Below are positions 33,696 to 41,591 of a DNA stretch of 64,000 nucleotides, one piece after another. Source of the DNA: an uncultured Faecalibacterium sp. (GTDB lineage Bacteria; Bacillota; Clostridia; Oscillospirales; Ruminococcaceae); assembly GCA_934513205.1 (NCBI GenBank), contig CAKSWU010000005.1, positions 62,001 to 126,000 on the forward strand, given 5' to 3'. The notes beneath the pieces were generated by a model. It made no database searches. It saw only the letters and a list, made by a program, of their open reading frames with translations, and was not told the DNA's origin. The position numbers and the translations under genes were made by a program. Each line of letters begins with the position of its first letter. The stretch's first letter is position 1.

Positions 33696-33871
33696 TTGAC
33701 AGCATCTCTTCTTCCTGCTTCAATGGTGCTGATAAAAGGGAGTAAGGGGCAGTCTGCCGCATCCGGGCGGACTGCTGCATGGCAGCGTCATCACGGCAGA
33801 AATGCCCGGTGTCATGTGTTGGCTTGAGACTTTTGTCGCAGACAAGGTGCTGTGGCAGGGGTCTCTTTTTT
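33696..33871 (+). promoter_or_regulatory. promoter and hairpin-rich leader with attenuator-like terminator before the decarboxylase beta gene
   Basis: The 386 bp between the divergent genes at 33522 and 33909 hold no protein on the plus strand. TTGACA (33696-33701), 17 bp, TTCAAT (33719-33724) is a plausible promoter. The leader then has GCAGTCTGCC / GGGCGGACTGC (33749-33775), a GGCA-GAAA-TGCC tetraloop hairpin (about 33796-33807) and a helix GAGAC (33826-33830) / GTCTC (33861-33865) followed by TTTTTT. AAGGAGG and the ATG come 20-40 nt later. This fits transcription attenuation; the ligand is unknown and I recognise no riboswitch class. On the minus strand a TAAAAT (33602-33607 complement) may serve the nuclease gene. 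Confidence 0.5.
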
Positions 33872-33908
33872 CTTGCCGCCGCACAGAATACAAGGAGGCA
33901 AGAACGCT

Positions 33909-35039
33909 ATGGATCTTTGGAACACCTTTGCCGGACTTTTTCAGAATTTCGGCAACCTGACATGGCAGATGGTGGTGATGTGGGGCATCGGTGCCCTGCT
34001 CATCTACCTTGCCATTGCCAAAAAGATGGAACCCGGGCTGTTGCTGCCCATGGGCTTTGGGGCCATTCTGGTCAACCTGCCCCAGTCCGGTGCCATCACG
34101 CAGGGGGATACCGTGGGCCCCATCTCCGCGCTGTTTGACGCAGGCATGTCCAACGAGCTGTTTCCCCTGCTGCTCTTCATCGGCATCGGTGCCATGATCG
34201 ACTTTGGTCCCCTGCTGGAAAAACCGTGGCTGATGCTCTTTGGAGCCGCCGCACAGTTCGGCATCTTCTTCACCCTGTTTCTGGCAGGGTTCTTCTTCGA
34301 CCTGAAGGACGCCGCATCCATTGCCGTCATTGGCGCGGCAGACGGTCCCACCGCCATTTTTGTGGCAAATACCCTTCGCTCGCAGTATCTGGGTGCTATC
34401 ATGGTGGCGGCTTACAGCTACATGGCGCTGGTGCCCATCGTGCAGCCGCCGGTGATCCGGCTGCTGACCACCCGGAAAGAGCGCCGCATCCGGATGCCCT
34501 ACGAAAAGGGCAATGTCACCCGGCTGACCCGCATCCTGTTCCCCATCGTGGTCACGGTGATCGCGGGACTGGTGGCCCCTGCCAGTGTGGCACTTGTGGG
34601 CTTTCTGATGTTCGGCAATCTGCTGCGGGAGTGCGGAGTTCTGAACACCCTCAGTGAGACGGCGCAGAACGTGCTGGCAAACCTGATCACCATCCTGCTG
34701 GGTCTCACCGTGGCGGGGCAGATGACCGCCGACAAGTTCGTGCGTCCGGACACCCTGCTGATCCTTGCACTGGGCCTTGTGGCCTTCGTTTTTGACACCG
34801 CAGGCGGTGTGTTGTTTGCAAAGCTGCTGAACCTCTTTCTGCCGGAAGGCAAAAAGCTGAACCCCATGATCGGCGCTGCCGGGATCTCCGCCTTCCCCAT
34901 GAGCGGGCGCGTGGTCAACAAGATGGGTCTGGAAGAGGACAGCCAGAATTTTCTGCTGATGTATTCCATCAGCGTCAACGTTTCGGGCCAGATCGCCTCG
35001 GTTATCGCCGGCGGGTTGATCCTGACCCTGATGGCCTGA
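33909..35039 (+). CDS. sodium-ion-translocating decarboxylase beta subunit (OadB/GcdB/MmdB)
   Basis: Membrane subunit that couples decarboxylation of a carboxybiotin to sodium export. 376 residues with about nine hydrophobic helices. Conserved stretches are GIGAMIDFGPLLEKPWLMLFG, the sodium-site motif IGAADGPTAIFVAN, and the C-terminal MIGAAGISAFPMSGRVVNKM. The ATG at 33909 has AAGGAGG. Only a tiny gamma-like gene follows; carboxyltransferase (alpha) and biotin carrier genes are not in this window, so the substrate (oxaloacetate, methylmalonyl-CoA or glutaconyl-CoA) cannot be named. Confidence 0.95.
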   Translation: MDLWNTFAGLFQNFGNLTWQMVVMWGIGALLIYLAIAKKMEPGLLLPMGFGAILVNLPQSGAITQGDTVGPISALFDAGMSNELFPLLLFIGIGAMIDFGPLLEKPWLMLFGAAAQFGIFFTLFLAGFFFDLKDAASIAVIGAADGPTAIFVANTLRSQYLGAIMVAAYSYMALVPIVQPPVIRLLTTRKERRIRMPYEKGNVTRLTRILFPIVVTVIAGLVAPASVALVGFLMFGNLLRECGVLNTLSETAQNVLANLITILLGLTVAGQMTADKFVRPDTLLILALGLVAFVFDTAGGVLFAKLLNLFLPEGKKLNPMIGAAGISAFPMSGRVVNKMGLEEDSQNFLLMYSISVNVSGQIASVIAGGLILTLMA

Positions 35040-35052
35040 GGGAGGGATCTGT

Positions 35053-35181
35053 ATGCTTCATCTTACTTCGTGGATGACCACCGTGCCCATGATGCTCATC
35101 GGGATGGCAGGCATTCTGCTGGTCATGGGTACCATCGTGCTGACCGTGATGCTGCTGGACCGGCTGACCCGCCGGAAATGA
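35053..35181 (+). CDS. tiny gamma-like (OadG-type) membrane subunit
   Basis: 42-residue single-pass membrane protein, easily overlooked. One hydrophobic helix (MLIGMAGILLVMGTIVLTVM) is followed by a short basic cytosolic tail LLDRLTRRK. OadG subunits have one such N-terminal helix with the G(M).GI pattern and stabilise the decarboxylase complex. GGAGGG lies 6-7 nt before the ATG, and the gene starts 14 bp after the beta subunit stop. It is shorter than usual OadG, lacking the zinc-binding tail. Confidence 0.75.
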   Translation: MLHLTSWMTTVPMMLIGMAGILLVMGTIVLTVMLLDRLTRRK

Positions 35182-35268
35182 TCGCCGCCCGCATGGCAGC
35201 AATGTAAAACTGATATGCTCCACGCTGCCGGGATGCATTATAATAGTTGTCGAAAAGAGGGTGTATCC

Positions 35269-36069
35269 ATGAGATCATATCATCACGGACAGATGTCCGA
35301 ATCCTTTCTGACCGCTGTTTTTCTTTCCCTGTCCGGCGGACTGCAGGACGCCTATACCTACCTGTTCCGGGGCAAGGTGTTCGCCAACGCCCAGACCGGC
35401 AACATCGTGCTGCTGAGCCAGAACCTCATGGAGGGGAACTGGGGCCGGGTGCTGCACTATCTGGTGCCGCTGTTCGCCTTTGCGCTGGGGGTGCTTGCCG
35501 TAGAAAAAATGCGGGAGCACTTTTGCCGGATGCAGCGGCTCCACTGGCGGCAGCTGGTGGTGCTGGGCGAGGTGGTGCTTCTGTTCGCCGTAGGCTTTCT
35601 GCCCCAGCAGCAGAACCTTCTGGCAAACGCCATCGTCTCTTTTTCCTGCGCCATGCAGGTGCAGGCATTCCGCAAAGTGGACGGCTATGCCTTTGCCAGC
35701 ACCATGTGCATCGGTGACCTGCGCAGCGGCGTGGAGGCTCTGTGCATCTGGTGCAGGACCCGCGAGCCGCAGGCAAAAAACCGGATGCTGCGCTACTTCG
35801 GCATCATCCTGCTGTTCGCTCTGGGGGCAGGCTTTGGCAGTCAGAGCTCCGCACGGCTGGGCGGGCATGCCATCTGGTTCTCCTGCGGGCTGCTGCTGGT
35901 AAGCTTTGCACTGATGTTCATCCGGGAGGATCTGGAAGAGGACTCCGCCATCGAAAAAGACCTTGTCCAGATCCGGCAAACGGCCCGGGACATCGACCGC
36001 GCCCTGAAGCAGGAGCTGCAGGACCAGCAGCGGGAGCTGAAACAGAGCGTTGCTCCGCACAAAAAATGA
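35269..36069 (+). CDS. YoaK/DUF1275-family membrane protein
   Basis: 266-residue integral membrane protein with about six helices. The DUF1275 signature is clear: LSLSGGLQDAYTYLFRGKVF, then ANAQTGNIVLLSQNL, and later VQAFRKVDGYAFASTMCIGD. Function unknown; often called a YoaK-like transporter. A coiled, charged C-terminal tail of about 45 residues is extra. The ATG at 35269 has GAGGGTG; a TATAAT with a TGC extended -10 lies about 30 bp upstream (35239-35244). Confidence 0.9.
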   Translation: MRSYHHGQMSESFLTAVFLSLSGGLQDAYTYLFRGKVFANAQTGNIVLLSQNLMEGNWGRVLHYLVPLFAFALGVLAVEKMREHFCRMQRLHWRQLVVLGEVVLLFAVGFLPQQQNLLANAIVSFSCAMQVQAFRKVDGYAFASTMCIGDLRSGVEALCIWCRTREPQAKNRMLRYFGIILLFALGAGFGSQSSARLGGHAIWFSCGLLLVSFALMFIREDLEEDSAIEKDLVQIRQTARDIDRALKQELQDQQRELKQSVAPHKK

Positions 36070-36133
36070 TCCTGCTGCGAGCCCGGGCCTTTTGTGATAT
36101 TCAAAACGCATCGTGACCATGTGCAAGATACTT

Positions 36134-36162
36134 TTTACACATTCTTTTTTCGCACGTATAAT
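36134..36162 (+). promoter_or_regulatory. promoter of purA-pyrB
   Basis: TTTACA (36134-36139), 17 bp, TATAAT (36157-36162), 58 bp before the purA ATG. No purine riboswitch is visible in the short leader. Confidence 0.88.
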
Positions 36163-36219
36163 AGCACTGCGCTTTGGGAGCGCCCAAGAATAAACGAAAA
36201 AAGAAGGATCACGCAAATC

Positions 36220-37521
36220 ATGTTGACTGCTGTTACCGGGATCAATTGGGGCGATGAGGGCAAGGGCCGCGTCATCGACCTGCTGGCAGAGAATGCCGAT
36301 ATCGTCGCCCGCTATCAGGGCGGAAACAACGCCGGACACACCGTTGTCACCGGGCAGGGCAAGTTCGTTCTGAACCTGCTGCCCTCCGGCATCCTGCATC
36401 CGGAGGTCGTCTGTGTGCTGGGCACGGGCATGGTCATTGATCTGGACCATCTTGACAATGAGATGCAGGCCATGGAGGACCGGGGCGTGAAGGTGTGCCC
36501 TGAAAACCTGAAGCTGTCCGACAAAGCCACTATCTCGATGCCGTGGCACCGGGTGCAGGACGGGCTGGAAGAGGACCGCCTTGCCAAAAACGGCACCGCC
36601 TTTGGCTCCACCCGCCGGGGCATCGCCTACGCTTACAGCGACAAATACCGCAAAAAGACCCTGCGTCTGGGGGACCTTCTGCATCTGGACGAGGCCCGTG
36701 TGCAGGACCGCCTGCGCATGATCCTCGCTTCCAAGAATCTGGAGCTGGCAGGCTGCTATCATCAGGAGCCCATGAGTTACGATGCGCTGCTGAACTGGTG
36801 CCGGATGCAAGCCGGTCAGTTCGCGCCTTACATCTGCGACACAGGAGCCTTTTTGCAGCAGGCACACGACAGCGGCAAGCGCATCGTGCTGGAAGCGCAG
36901 CTGGGTGCCATGCGGGACATCGACTACGGCATCTTTCCCTTCACTTCCAGCTCCAACACGCTGGCGGCCTATGCGCCGCTGGGGGCAGGCATCCCCAACT
37001 GCCAGCTGGACCACGTGGTGGGCGTGCTGAAAGCCTACTCCACCTGCGTGGGCGCAGGCCCCTTTGCGGCAGAAAACGCCATGAACGAAGCTTGGAACGA
37101 GCAGCTGCGCAAGGCGGGCGGCGAGTACGGCGCAGCCACCGGACGCCCCCGCCGGGTGGGCCCCTTTGACTGCGTGGCAAGCCGCTACGGTCTGCAATGT
37201 CAGGGCGCGGACAAGATCGCACTGACCAAGCTGGACGTTCTGAGCCACATGAAGGAGATCCCGGTCATCACCGGCTACAAACTGGACGGTGTGGAGGTCC
37301 CCCGCTTCGACACCCTGTCCGACCTTGACCGGGTACAGCCGGTGGTCACGATGCTGCCGGGCTGGAACAAAGATATCTCCGGCTGCAGGAGCTGGGACGA
37401 GCTGCCCCGGGCTGCAAAGCAGTATGTGGAGTTTCTGGAACAGCAGCTGGGGCACGAGATCCAGTTCGTTTCCACCGGTGCCGAGCGCGAGAAGTTTGTG
37501 CTGAAGGGAGAATGGCTGTGA
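36220..37521 (+). CDS. purA: adenylosuccinate synthetase
   Basis: GTP-dependent enzyme joining IMP and aspartate, the first step from IMP to AMP. 433 residues, usual length. The P-loop-like start GINWGDEGKGRVIDLLAE is followed by VARYQGGNNAGHTVV; GSTRRGIAYAYSDK, TGRPRRVGPFDCVASRYG and KLDVLSHMKEIPVITGYKL are all typical. The ATG at 36220 is set by homology and AAGGAT upstream. It overlaps pyrB by 10 bp, an uncommon purine-pyrimidine link. Confidence 0.97.
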   Translation: MLTAVTGINWGDEGKGRVIDLLAENADIVARYQGGNNAGHTVVTGQGKFVLNLLPSGILHPEVVCVLGTGMVIDLDHLDNEMQAMEDRGVKVCPENLKLSDKATISMPWHRVQDGLEEDRLAKNGTAFGSTRRGIAYAYSDKYRKKTLRLGDLLHLDEARVQDRLRMILASKNLELAGCYHQEPMSYDALLNWCRMQAGQFAPYICDTGAFLQQAHDSGKRIVLEAQLGAMRDIDYGIFPFTSSSNTLAAYAPLGAGIPNCQLDHVVGVLKAYSTCVGAGPFAAENAMNEAWNEQLRKAGGEYGAATGRPRRVGPFDCVASRYGLQCQGADKIALTKLDVLSHMKEIPVITGYKLDGVEVPRFDTLSDLDRVQPVVTMLPGWNKDISGCRSWDELPRAAKQYVEFLEQQLGHEIQFVSTGAEREKFVLKGEWL

Positions 37522-38465
37522 GACATTTTATTGAGCCGAACAGTTTTTCTCTGTCCGAGCAGCTGGCACTGCTGGACCTTGCCGACCGGATGGAGGCCGA
37601 CCCCGCCCCCTACGCCCACCTGTGCGATGGCCGCATCCTTGCCACCCTGTTCTACGAGCCTTCCACCCGCACAAGGCTGTCTTTCGAGTCTGCCATGCTG
37701 CGGCTGGGCGGCAAGACGCTGGGCTTTGCAGGGGCGCAGCTGTCCAGTGCCAGCAAGGGTGAGACCGTGGCGGACACCGCCCGGGTGGTGAGCAACTACG
37801 CCGATATCATCGCCATGCGCCACCCCAAGGAGGGAGCTCCGCTGCGGGCATCCCAGTGCGCCCGGGTTCCGGTCATCAATGCCGGAGACGGCGGTCACGC
37901 CCACCCATCCCAGACCATGATCGATCTGATGACCATCCGCCAGCGCAAGGGGCGGCTGGACCATTTGACCATCGGCTTCTGCGGCGACCTGAAGTTTGGA
38001 CGGACGGTGCACTCCCTCACCGCCGCGCTGAGCCAGTTCGAGGGCAACCGGTTCGTGTTCATCTCGCCGGAGGAGCTGCGCATCCCGCAGTATGTCAAGG
38101 ACGAGACTCTGACCCCGCTGCATCAGGTCTACAAGGAGACCAGTGATCTGGAAGCTGAGCTGCCCGGGCTGGATGTTCTGTACATGACCCGCATCCAGCA
38201 GGAGCGCTTTTTCAACGAGGAGGACTATCTGCGGCTGAAGGGCTGCTATCAGCTGGACGCCGGAACGCTGGCACTGGCAAAGTCCGACACCCCGGTGCTC
38301 CATCCCCTGCCCCGCATCGACGAGATCAAGCCGGAGATCGACAGCGACCCCCGCGCCGCCTACTTCGATCAGGTGCACAACGGCGTTTACATCCGCATGG
38401 CCATCATCCTTGCACTTCTGGGCATCCCCGACCCGGTCACCGGGCGGACCGTACTGGAAGGGTAA
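37512..38465 (+). CDS. pyrB: aspartate carbamoyltransferase catalytic subunit
   Basis: Catalyses carbamoyl phosphate plus aspartate to carbamoyl aspartate, the committed step of pyrimidine synthesis. 317 residues. Carbamoyl-phosphate loop FYEPSTRTRLSFESAMLRLG, the SSASKGETVADTARV loop, GDGGHAHPSQTMIDL, and HPLPRIDEI are all present. No pyrI regulatory gene or other pyr gene is nearby. It starts inside the purA 3' end, so both should be translated from one message. A strong terminator follows. Confidence 0.97.
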   Translation: MAVRHFIEPNSFSLSEQLALLDLADRMEADPAPYAHLCDGRILATLFYEPSTRTRLSFESAMLRLGGKTLGFAGAQLSSASKGETVADTARVVSNYADIIAMRHPKEGAPLRASQCARVPVINAGDGGHAHPSQTMIDLMTIRQRKGRLDHLTIGFCGDLKFGRTVHSLTAALSQFEGNRFVFISPEELRIPQYVKDETLTPLHQVYKETSDLEAELPGLDVLYMTRIQQERFFNEEDYLRLKGCYQLDAGTLALAKSDTPVLHPLPRIDEIKPEIDSDPRAAYFDQVHNGVYIRMAIILALLGIPDPVTGRTVLEG

Positions 38466-38485
38466 GTGCTTTCTCTCCCTGCAGA

Positions 38486-38530
38486 AAAACAGGGCTGTTG
38501 CACAGATTCTGTGCAGCAGCCCTGTTTTGT
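38486..38530 (+). terminator. terminator of purA-pyrB
   Basis: AAAACAGGGCTGTTGCAC / GTGCAGCAGCCCTGTTTT (38486-38503 with 38511-38528, one G-U), followed by GTTTTAC. Confidence 0.93.
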
Positions 38531-38556
38531 TTTACTCCGCTGCCGGAAATCCCACC

Positions 38557-38585
38557 TTGCTTCCTGCCGGCGCAGCCGATATAAT
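38557..38585 (+). promoter_or_regulatory. promoter of the ThrE-type exporter operon
   Basis: TTGCTT (38557-38562), 17 bp, TATAAT (38580-38585). Transcription would start near 38592, leaving a 150-nt leader. Confidence 0.82.
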
Positions 38586-38599
38586 AGGAGCAGAAAGAA

Positions 38600-38706
38600 G
38601 ATGCCGAAAAAGCAGCACCGCGTGGTCACAGCTGCACAGAGGAAGGTGTTCGAAGCCGCGGCACCTTGCGGAACGCTCCGTTCCCCTGTGCGGGACCAGT
38701 GGCATC
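38600..38706 (+). ncRNA. highly structured leader RNA, riboswitch candidate
   Basis: Nested helices: GATGCC (38600-38605) with GGCATC (38701-38706); TGGTC (38623-38627) with GACCA (38694-38698); GCACAG (38634-38639) with CTGTGC (38686-38691). Inside, a three-way junction carries AAGGTG (38643-38648) / CACCTT (38662-38667) and GGAACG / CGTTCC (38670-38675 with 38679-38684). All are perfect Watson-Crick. It lies between a strong promoter and the exporter gene, with the ribosome binding site (GAGGG) 25 nt after the closing helix and no terminator, so control would be at translation. I recognise no known class. A 38-codon frame inside (from 38601) is weaker as an explanation. Confidence 0.6.
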
Positions 38707-38744
38707 CAAAGCTCTGAAAACAGAACGAAACGAGGGAATTTTTT

Positions 38745-39512
38745 ATGACAGAAGCAGAGGTCAGCCGTTTTCTCTGCATCCTGATCAAAATGGGCGAGGC
38801 GCTGCAGAACAGCGGTGCCGAGGTGTTCCGGGTGGAGGACACTCTGAACCGCATCTCTGCCGCCTACGGCGCACAGGAGGTGGATGTGTTCGTCATCACC
38901 TCCAGCATCGTTGTCACCCTGACCATGCCGCAGATGCTGCCCCAGACCCAGACCCGCCGCCTGCGGCAGTCCTCCGGTACCGACCTGCTGACGCTGGAAA
39001 AGCTCAATGCCCTCAGCCGCCGCATCTGTGCCGCACCGCCCGGTGTGGAGGAGTTCCAGCGGCAGCTGGACGAGATTCTGGCCCAGCACGCCGACCCCCG
39101 GCTGGCGTTGGCGGGCAGCATGCTGGCGGCTTCCAGCTTTGCCGTCTTTTTTGGCGGCACTCTTTGGGACGGGATGCTGGCAGGAGGCATTGCGGTGCTT
39201 GTCTGCTGGACCAAGCGCCACCTTGCCCCCTTCTGCATGAACGGCGTAGAGTTCCAGTTCATCGTCTCTTTCCTCTGCGGCGTCTTCACCCAGCTGTTCT
39301 GCGGTTTTGGGCCGCACCTTCACGCCGACAAGGTGCTCATCGGCCTGATCATGCTGCTGATCCCCGGTCTGATGCTGACCAACTCCATCCGGGACATCCT
39401 GCTGGGCGACATCATCTCCGGATCTCTGCGTCTGGTGGAGGCTATTCTTCTGGCGGCCGTGCTCGCTCTGGGCATGATGTCTGCCATCTGGCTCACAGGA
39501 GGGATCCTATGA
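38745..39512 (+). CDS. threonine/serine exporter, ThrE N-terminal type (DUF1212)
   Basis: 255-residue membrane protein, the larger half of a split ThrE-like exporter. The soluble N-terminal domain has the DUF1212 signature LIKMGEALQNSGAEVFRVED and VDVFVITSSIVVTL; five hydrophobic helices follow, ending LIMLLIPGLMLTNSIRDILL GDIISG. GAGGG lies 8 nt before the ATG. The stop overlaps the next gene as ATGA. Its leader is the structured RNA above. Confidence 0.92.
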   Translation: MTEAEVSRFLCILIKMGEALQNSGAEVFRVEDTLNRISAAYGAQEVDVFVITSSIVVTLTMPQMLPQTQTRRLRQSSGTDLLTLEKLNALSRRICAAPPGVEEFQRQLDEILAQHADPRLALAGSMLAASSFAVFFGGTLWDGMLAGGIAVLVCWTKRHLAPFCMNGVEFQFIVSFLCGVFTQLFCGFGPHLHADKVLIGLIMLLIPGLMLTNSIRDILLGDIISGSLRLVEAILLAAVLALGMMSAIWLTGGIL

Positions 39513-39976
39513 TCAAGATCGCATCGCAGCTGCTCAGCGCCGCGCTGGGCTCCGTGGGGTTCGGGCTGGTGTTCAACCTGAACCGGCGCTACCTGCCCGC
39601 CGCCGGTGTGGGCGGTTTTCTGGGCTGGCTGGCATACCTGCTGGCGGCAAAGGCCCTGAGCAGCATCTTTCTGGCAAACCTTCTGGCCGGCTTCTTCACT
39701 GCCCTGTACGCCGAGATCCTTGCCCGGTGCTGCAACGCCCCCACCACGCCGTTTTTTATCACCTCTGCTATCCCGCTCATCCCCGGCAGCACCCTGTATT
39801 ACTGCATGAACGCCGTGGTCTCCAACGATCTTGCCGCCGCAGAGCATTTTGGACAGAGCACATTTCAGGCTGCGCTGGGCATCGCCGGAGGGGTTGCAAT
39901 CGCATGGTGTGTGGCAGATCTGAGCCGAAAGCTCCCGGTTTTTCTTTCCCTGCCACACCACAGCCCCCGAAAATAG
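39509..39976 (+). CDS. threonine/serine exporter, ThrE C-terminal type (DUF3815)
   Basis: 155-residue membrane protein with four or five helices, the smaller half of the split exporter: GFGLVFNLNRRYLPAAGVGG, LLAGFFTALYAEILARC, then PLIPGSTLYYCMNAVV, as in DUF3815. AGGAGG lies just upstream of the ATG at 39509, inside the end of the first gene. Both halves are needed for transport in characterised relatives. Confidence 0.92.
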   Translation: MIKIASQLLSAALGSVGFGLVFNLNRRYLPAAGVGGFLGWLAYLLAAKALSSIFLANLLAGFFTALYAEILARCCNAPTTPFFITSAIPLIPGSTLYYCMNAVVSNDLAAAEHFGQSTFQAALGIAGGVAIAWCVADLSRKLPVFLSLPHHSPRK

Positions 39977-39993
39977 CGCATTCTGTTCCGCGC

Positions 39994-40038
39994 AAAAAAG
40001 GACTGCCGCACAAAAACCATGTACGGCAGTCCTTTTTT
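39994..40038. terminator. bidirectional terminator
   Basis: AAAAAAGGACTGCCG / CGGCAGTCCTTTTTT (39994-40008 with 40024-40038). It lies between convergent genes and its right edge touches the stop codon of the HAD gene. Confidence 0.92.
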
Positions 40039-40814
40039 CAAAGCTGTTCCAGCAGCTGGCGCAGCACATTCTCCGGGCGGGCGGTGTTGTTCGGGTACTT
40101 TTCCCGCAGGGGTGCGGCGGCGCTGTCCATGATATACGGACAGCCCACGATGTCCAGCATGGCCTCGTCGTTGTAATTGTCGCCAAAGGCCATGACCTGT
40201 GAAAGCTCCATGCCAAGGGTGCGGCAGATGGACTGCACCCCGATGCCCTTGTTGGCAAAGGTGGTGTCGATCCAGAACGGCCCCGCCACAGCGCAATTGG
40301 CCTGCTTCCAGCGGGGAACGAACCGCTCCACATAATTTTCCACGCCCTCATGCAGATAAACGGACACCTTTGTGATCTCTTCCGGTACCTCAGAAGGGTC
40401 CCGGATGATCTTGTAGTGGTTCCCGATGGCTTCCACCCGCTTTTTCATCCCAAGGCCGCGCTCCATCAGGTAGCCGGTGTTCTGACCGGAAAGCATCACC
40501 TCACCCTGTCCGTCGCTGCGGGTCCACAGGTCCCGGGCGATCTGCTCCGCCAATGCGCGGGGCATTGGATTTTTTGCGATGCACTGTTCGTTCTGATAGA
40601 TCACACCGCCGTTCTCGCACAGAAAAACGCAGCAGTCCGCCACCGGCGCAAACAGCTTGCGCAGGCTGGTGTATTGCCGCCCGGAGGCCGGGCAGAACAG
40701 GATGCCGCGGGCGTGCAGCGCCCGGATCTGTGCAAAGGTCTCACCTTCCAGCTCTGTTTTTCCATATTGCAGCAGCGTTCCGTCAATGTCGCTGCAGATC
40801 AGTCTGATGTCCAC
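40038..40814 (-). CDS. Cof-type HAD phosphatase
   Basis: 258-residue HAD hydrolase of the Cof/IIB group, which dephosphorylates sugar phosphates or similar metabolites. Motif I is ICSDIDGTLL (nucleophile Asp), motif II FCPASGRQYTSL, and the C-terminal motif IV VMAFGDNYNDEAML. The start is GTG at 40814, 9 nt after AAAGGAG; in-frame codons upstream to 40850 lack a site. Confidence 0.92.
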   Translation of the reverse strand: MDIRLICSDIDGTLLQYGKTELEGETFAQIRALHARGILFCPASGRQYTSLRKLFAPVADCCVFLCENGGVIYQNEQCIAKNPMPRALAEQIARDLWTRSDGQGEVMLSGQNTGYLMERGLGMKKRVEAIGNHYKIIRDPSEVPEEITKVSVYLHEGVENYVERFVPRWKQANCAVAGPFWIDTTFANKGIGVQSICRTLGMELSQVMAFGDNYNDEAMLDIVGCPYIMDSAAAPLREKYPNNTARPENVLRQLLEQL

Positions 40815-40893
40815 CTGTGTTTTCTCCTTTTTTCGTCCGGATGCAGTCACTTCATCCTATCACATCCGCCGGGCAAACACAAGCCGCAGACGC

Positions 40894-40933
40894 AAAAAGC
40901 TCCCTGCCGACAGTTTTTCTGCCCGCAGGGAGC
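40894..40933 (-). terminator. terminator of the NifX-like gene
   Basis: GCTCCCTGC / GCAGGGAGC (40899-40907 with 40925-40933), followed by TTTTT on the minus strand. Confidence 0.85.
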
Positions 40934-40959
40934 CGTTTTTACGTTCCGGAACGCCGGTG

Positions 40960-41352
40960 TCAGTGGCAGCCGTGATGCCCGCAGCCGTTGCTGCCGCAGC
41001 TGTGTCCCTCGCCGTGCTCATGGTGGCTGCACTGCACATGGGGGTCATAACCCAGACCGCCGGTCAGCAAAGCCTGCACTGCTTCGTCTGCCCCACCGAC
41101 AGCACCGCCGTACAGCTTGATGCCGGCCTGTGCCAGCGCGTTCTGCGCCCCGCCGCCAATGCCGCCGCAGATCAGGGTATCCACGCCGTGCTGCACCAGA
41201 AAGCCCGCCAGTGCGCCGTGGCCGCTGCCATTGGTGTCCACCACCTCGCTGCTGACCACCTTGCCCTCTGCCACGGTGTAGAGCTTGAACTGCTGGGTGT
41301 GTCCAAAGTGCTGAAAAATCTGACCATTCTCATAGGGAACTGCGATTTTCAT
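40960..41352 (-). CDS. NifX/NifB-type dinitrogenase cofactor-like protein with metal-binding tail
   Basis: 130-residue protein of the Nif-FeMo-Co (MTH1175-like) family: MKIAVPYENGQIFQHFGHTQ, then LICGGIGGGAQNALAQAGI. The last 25 residues are packed with His and Cys (CSHHEHGEGHSCG, NGCGHHGCH), a likely metal-binding tail. No nitrogenase genes are near; in gut anaerobes such proteins are stand-alone and their role is unsettled. AAGGAG precedes the ATG, and a strong promoter is at 41382-41410. Confidence 0.92.
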   Translation of the reverse strand: MKIAVPYENGQIFQHFGHTQQFKLYTVAEGKVVSSEVVDTNGSGHGALAGFLVQHGVDTLICGGIGGGAQNALAQAGIKLYGGAVGGADEAVQALLTGGLGYDPHVQCSHHEHGEGHSCGSNGCGHHGCH

Positions 41353-41381
41353 ACGGAAAAACTCCTTCTGTGTTTTTTTCG

Positions 41382-41410
41382 ATTATAGCATTTTGCACGG
41401 AAAAGCACAA
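41382..41410 (-). promoter_or_regulatory. promoter of the NifX-like gene
   Basis: TTGTGC (41405-41410 complement), 17 bp, TATAAT (41382-41387 complement). Confidence 0.8.
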
Positions 41411-41484
41411 GGAATCTGTCCGGCAGGGAAATAGGGTTTCTTCCAAAAACTGCACCAAAATGCCGGAATGTCCGCAGAAAACAT

Positions 41485-41513
41485 TTGTAAAATCCGGGTT
41501 TCTGTGCTATGCT
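41485..41513 (+). promoter_or_regulatory. promoter of adenine deaminase
   Basis: TTGTAA (41485-41490), 17 bp, TATGCT (41508-41513), 78 bp before the start codon. Confidence 0.7.
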
Positions 41514-41591
41514 TATTGTAATTCTACCATCGGATCAAAAGACGGTGCACGCACACTTTTTTGATGCAGCAGACAAGGGGGAGATGGCTCT

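Noticed and set aside
35275..37455. 726-codon open frame opposite the YoaK-like gene and purA
   Set aside because: Crosses the purA promoter and two well-supported genes; His/Gln-rich shadow translation.
38601..38717. 38-codon frame inside the ThrE leader (possible leader peptide)
   Set aside because: An AGAAAGAAG precedes its ATG, but it has no run of Thr or Ser codons as an attenuation peptide would, and the RNA helices explain the sequence better.
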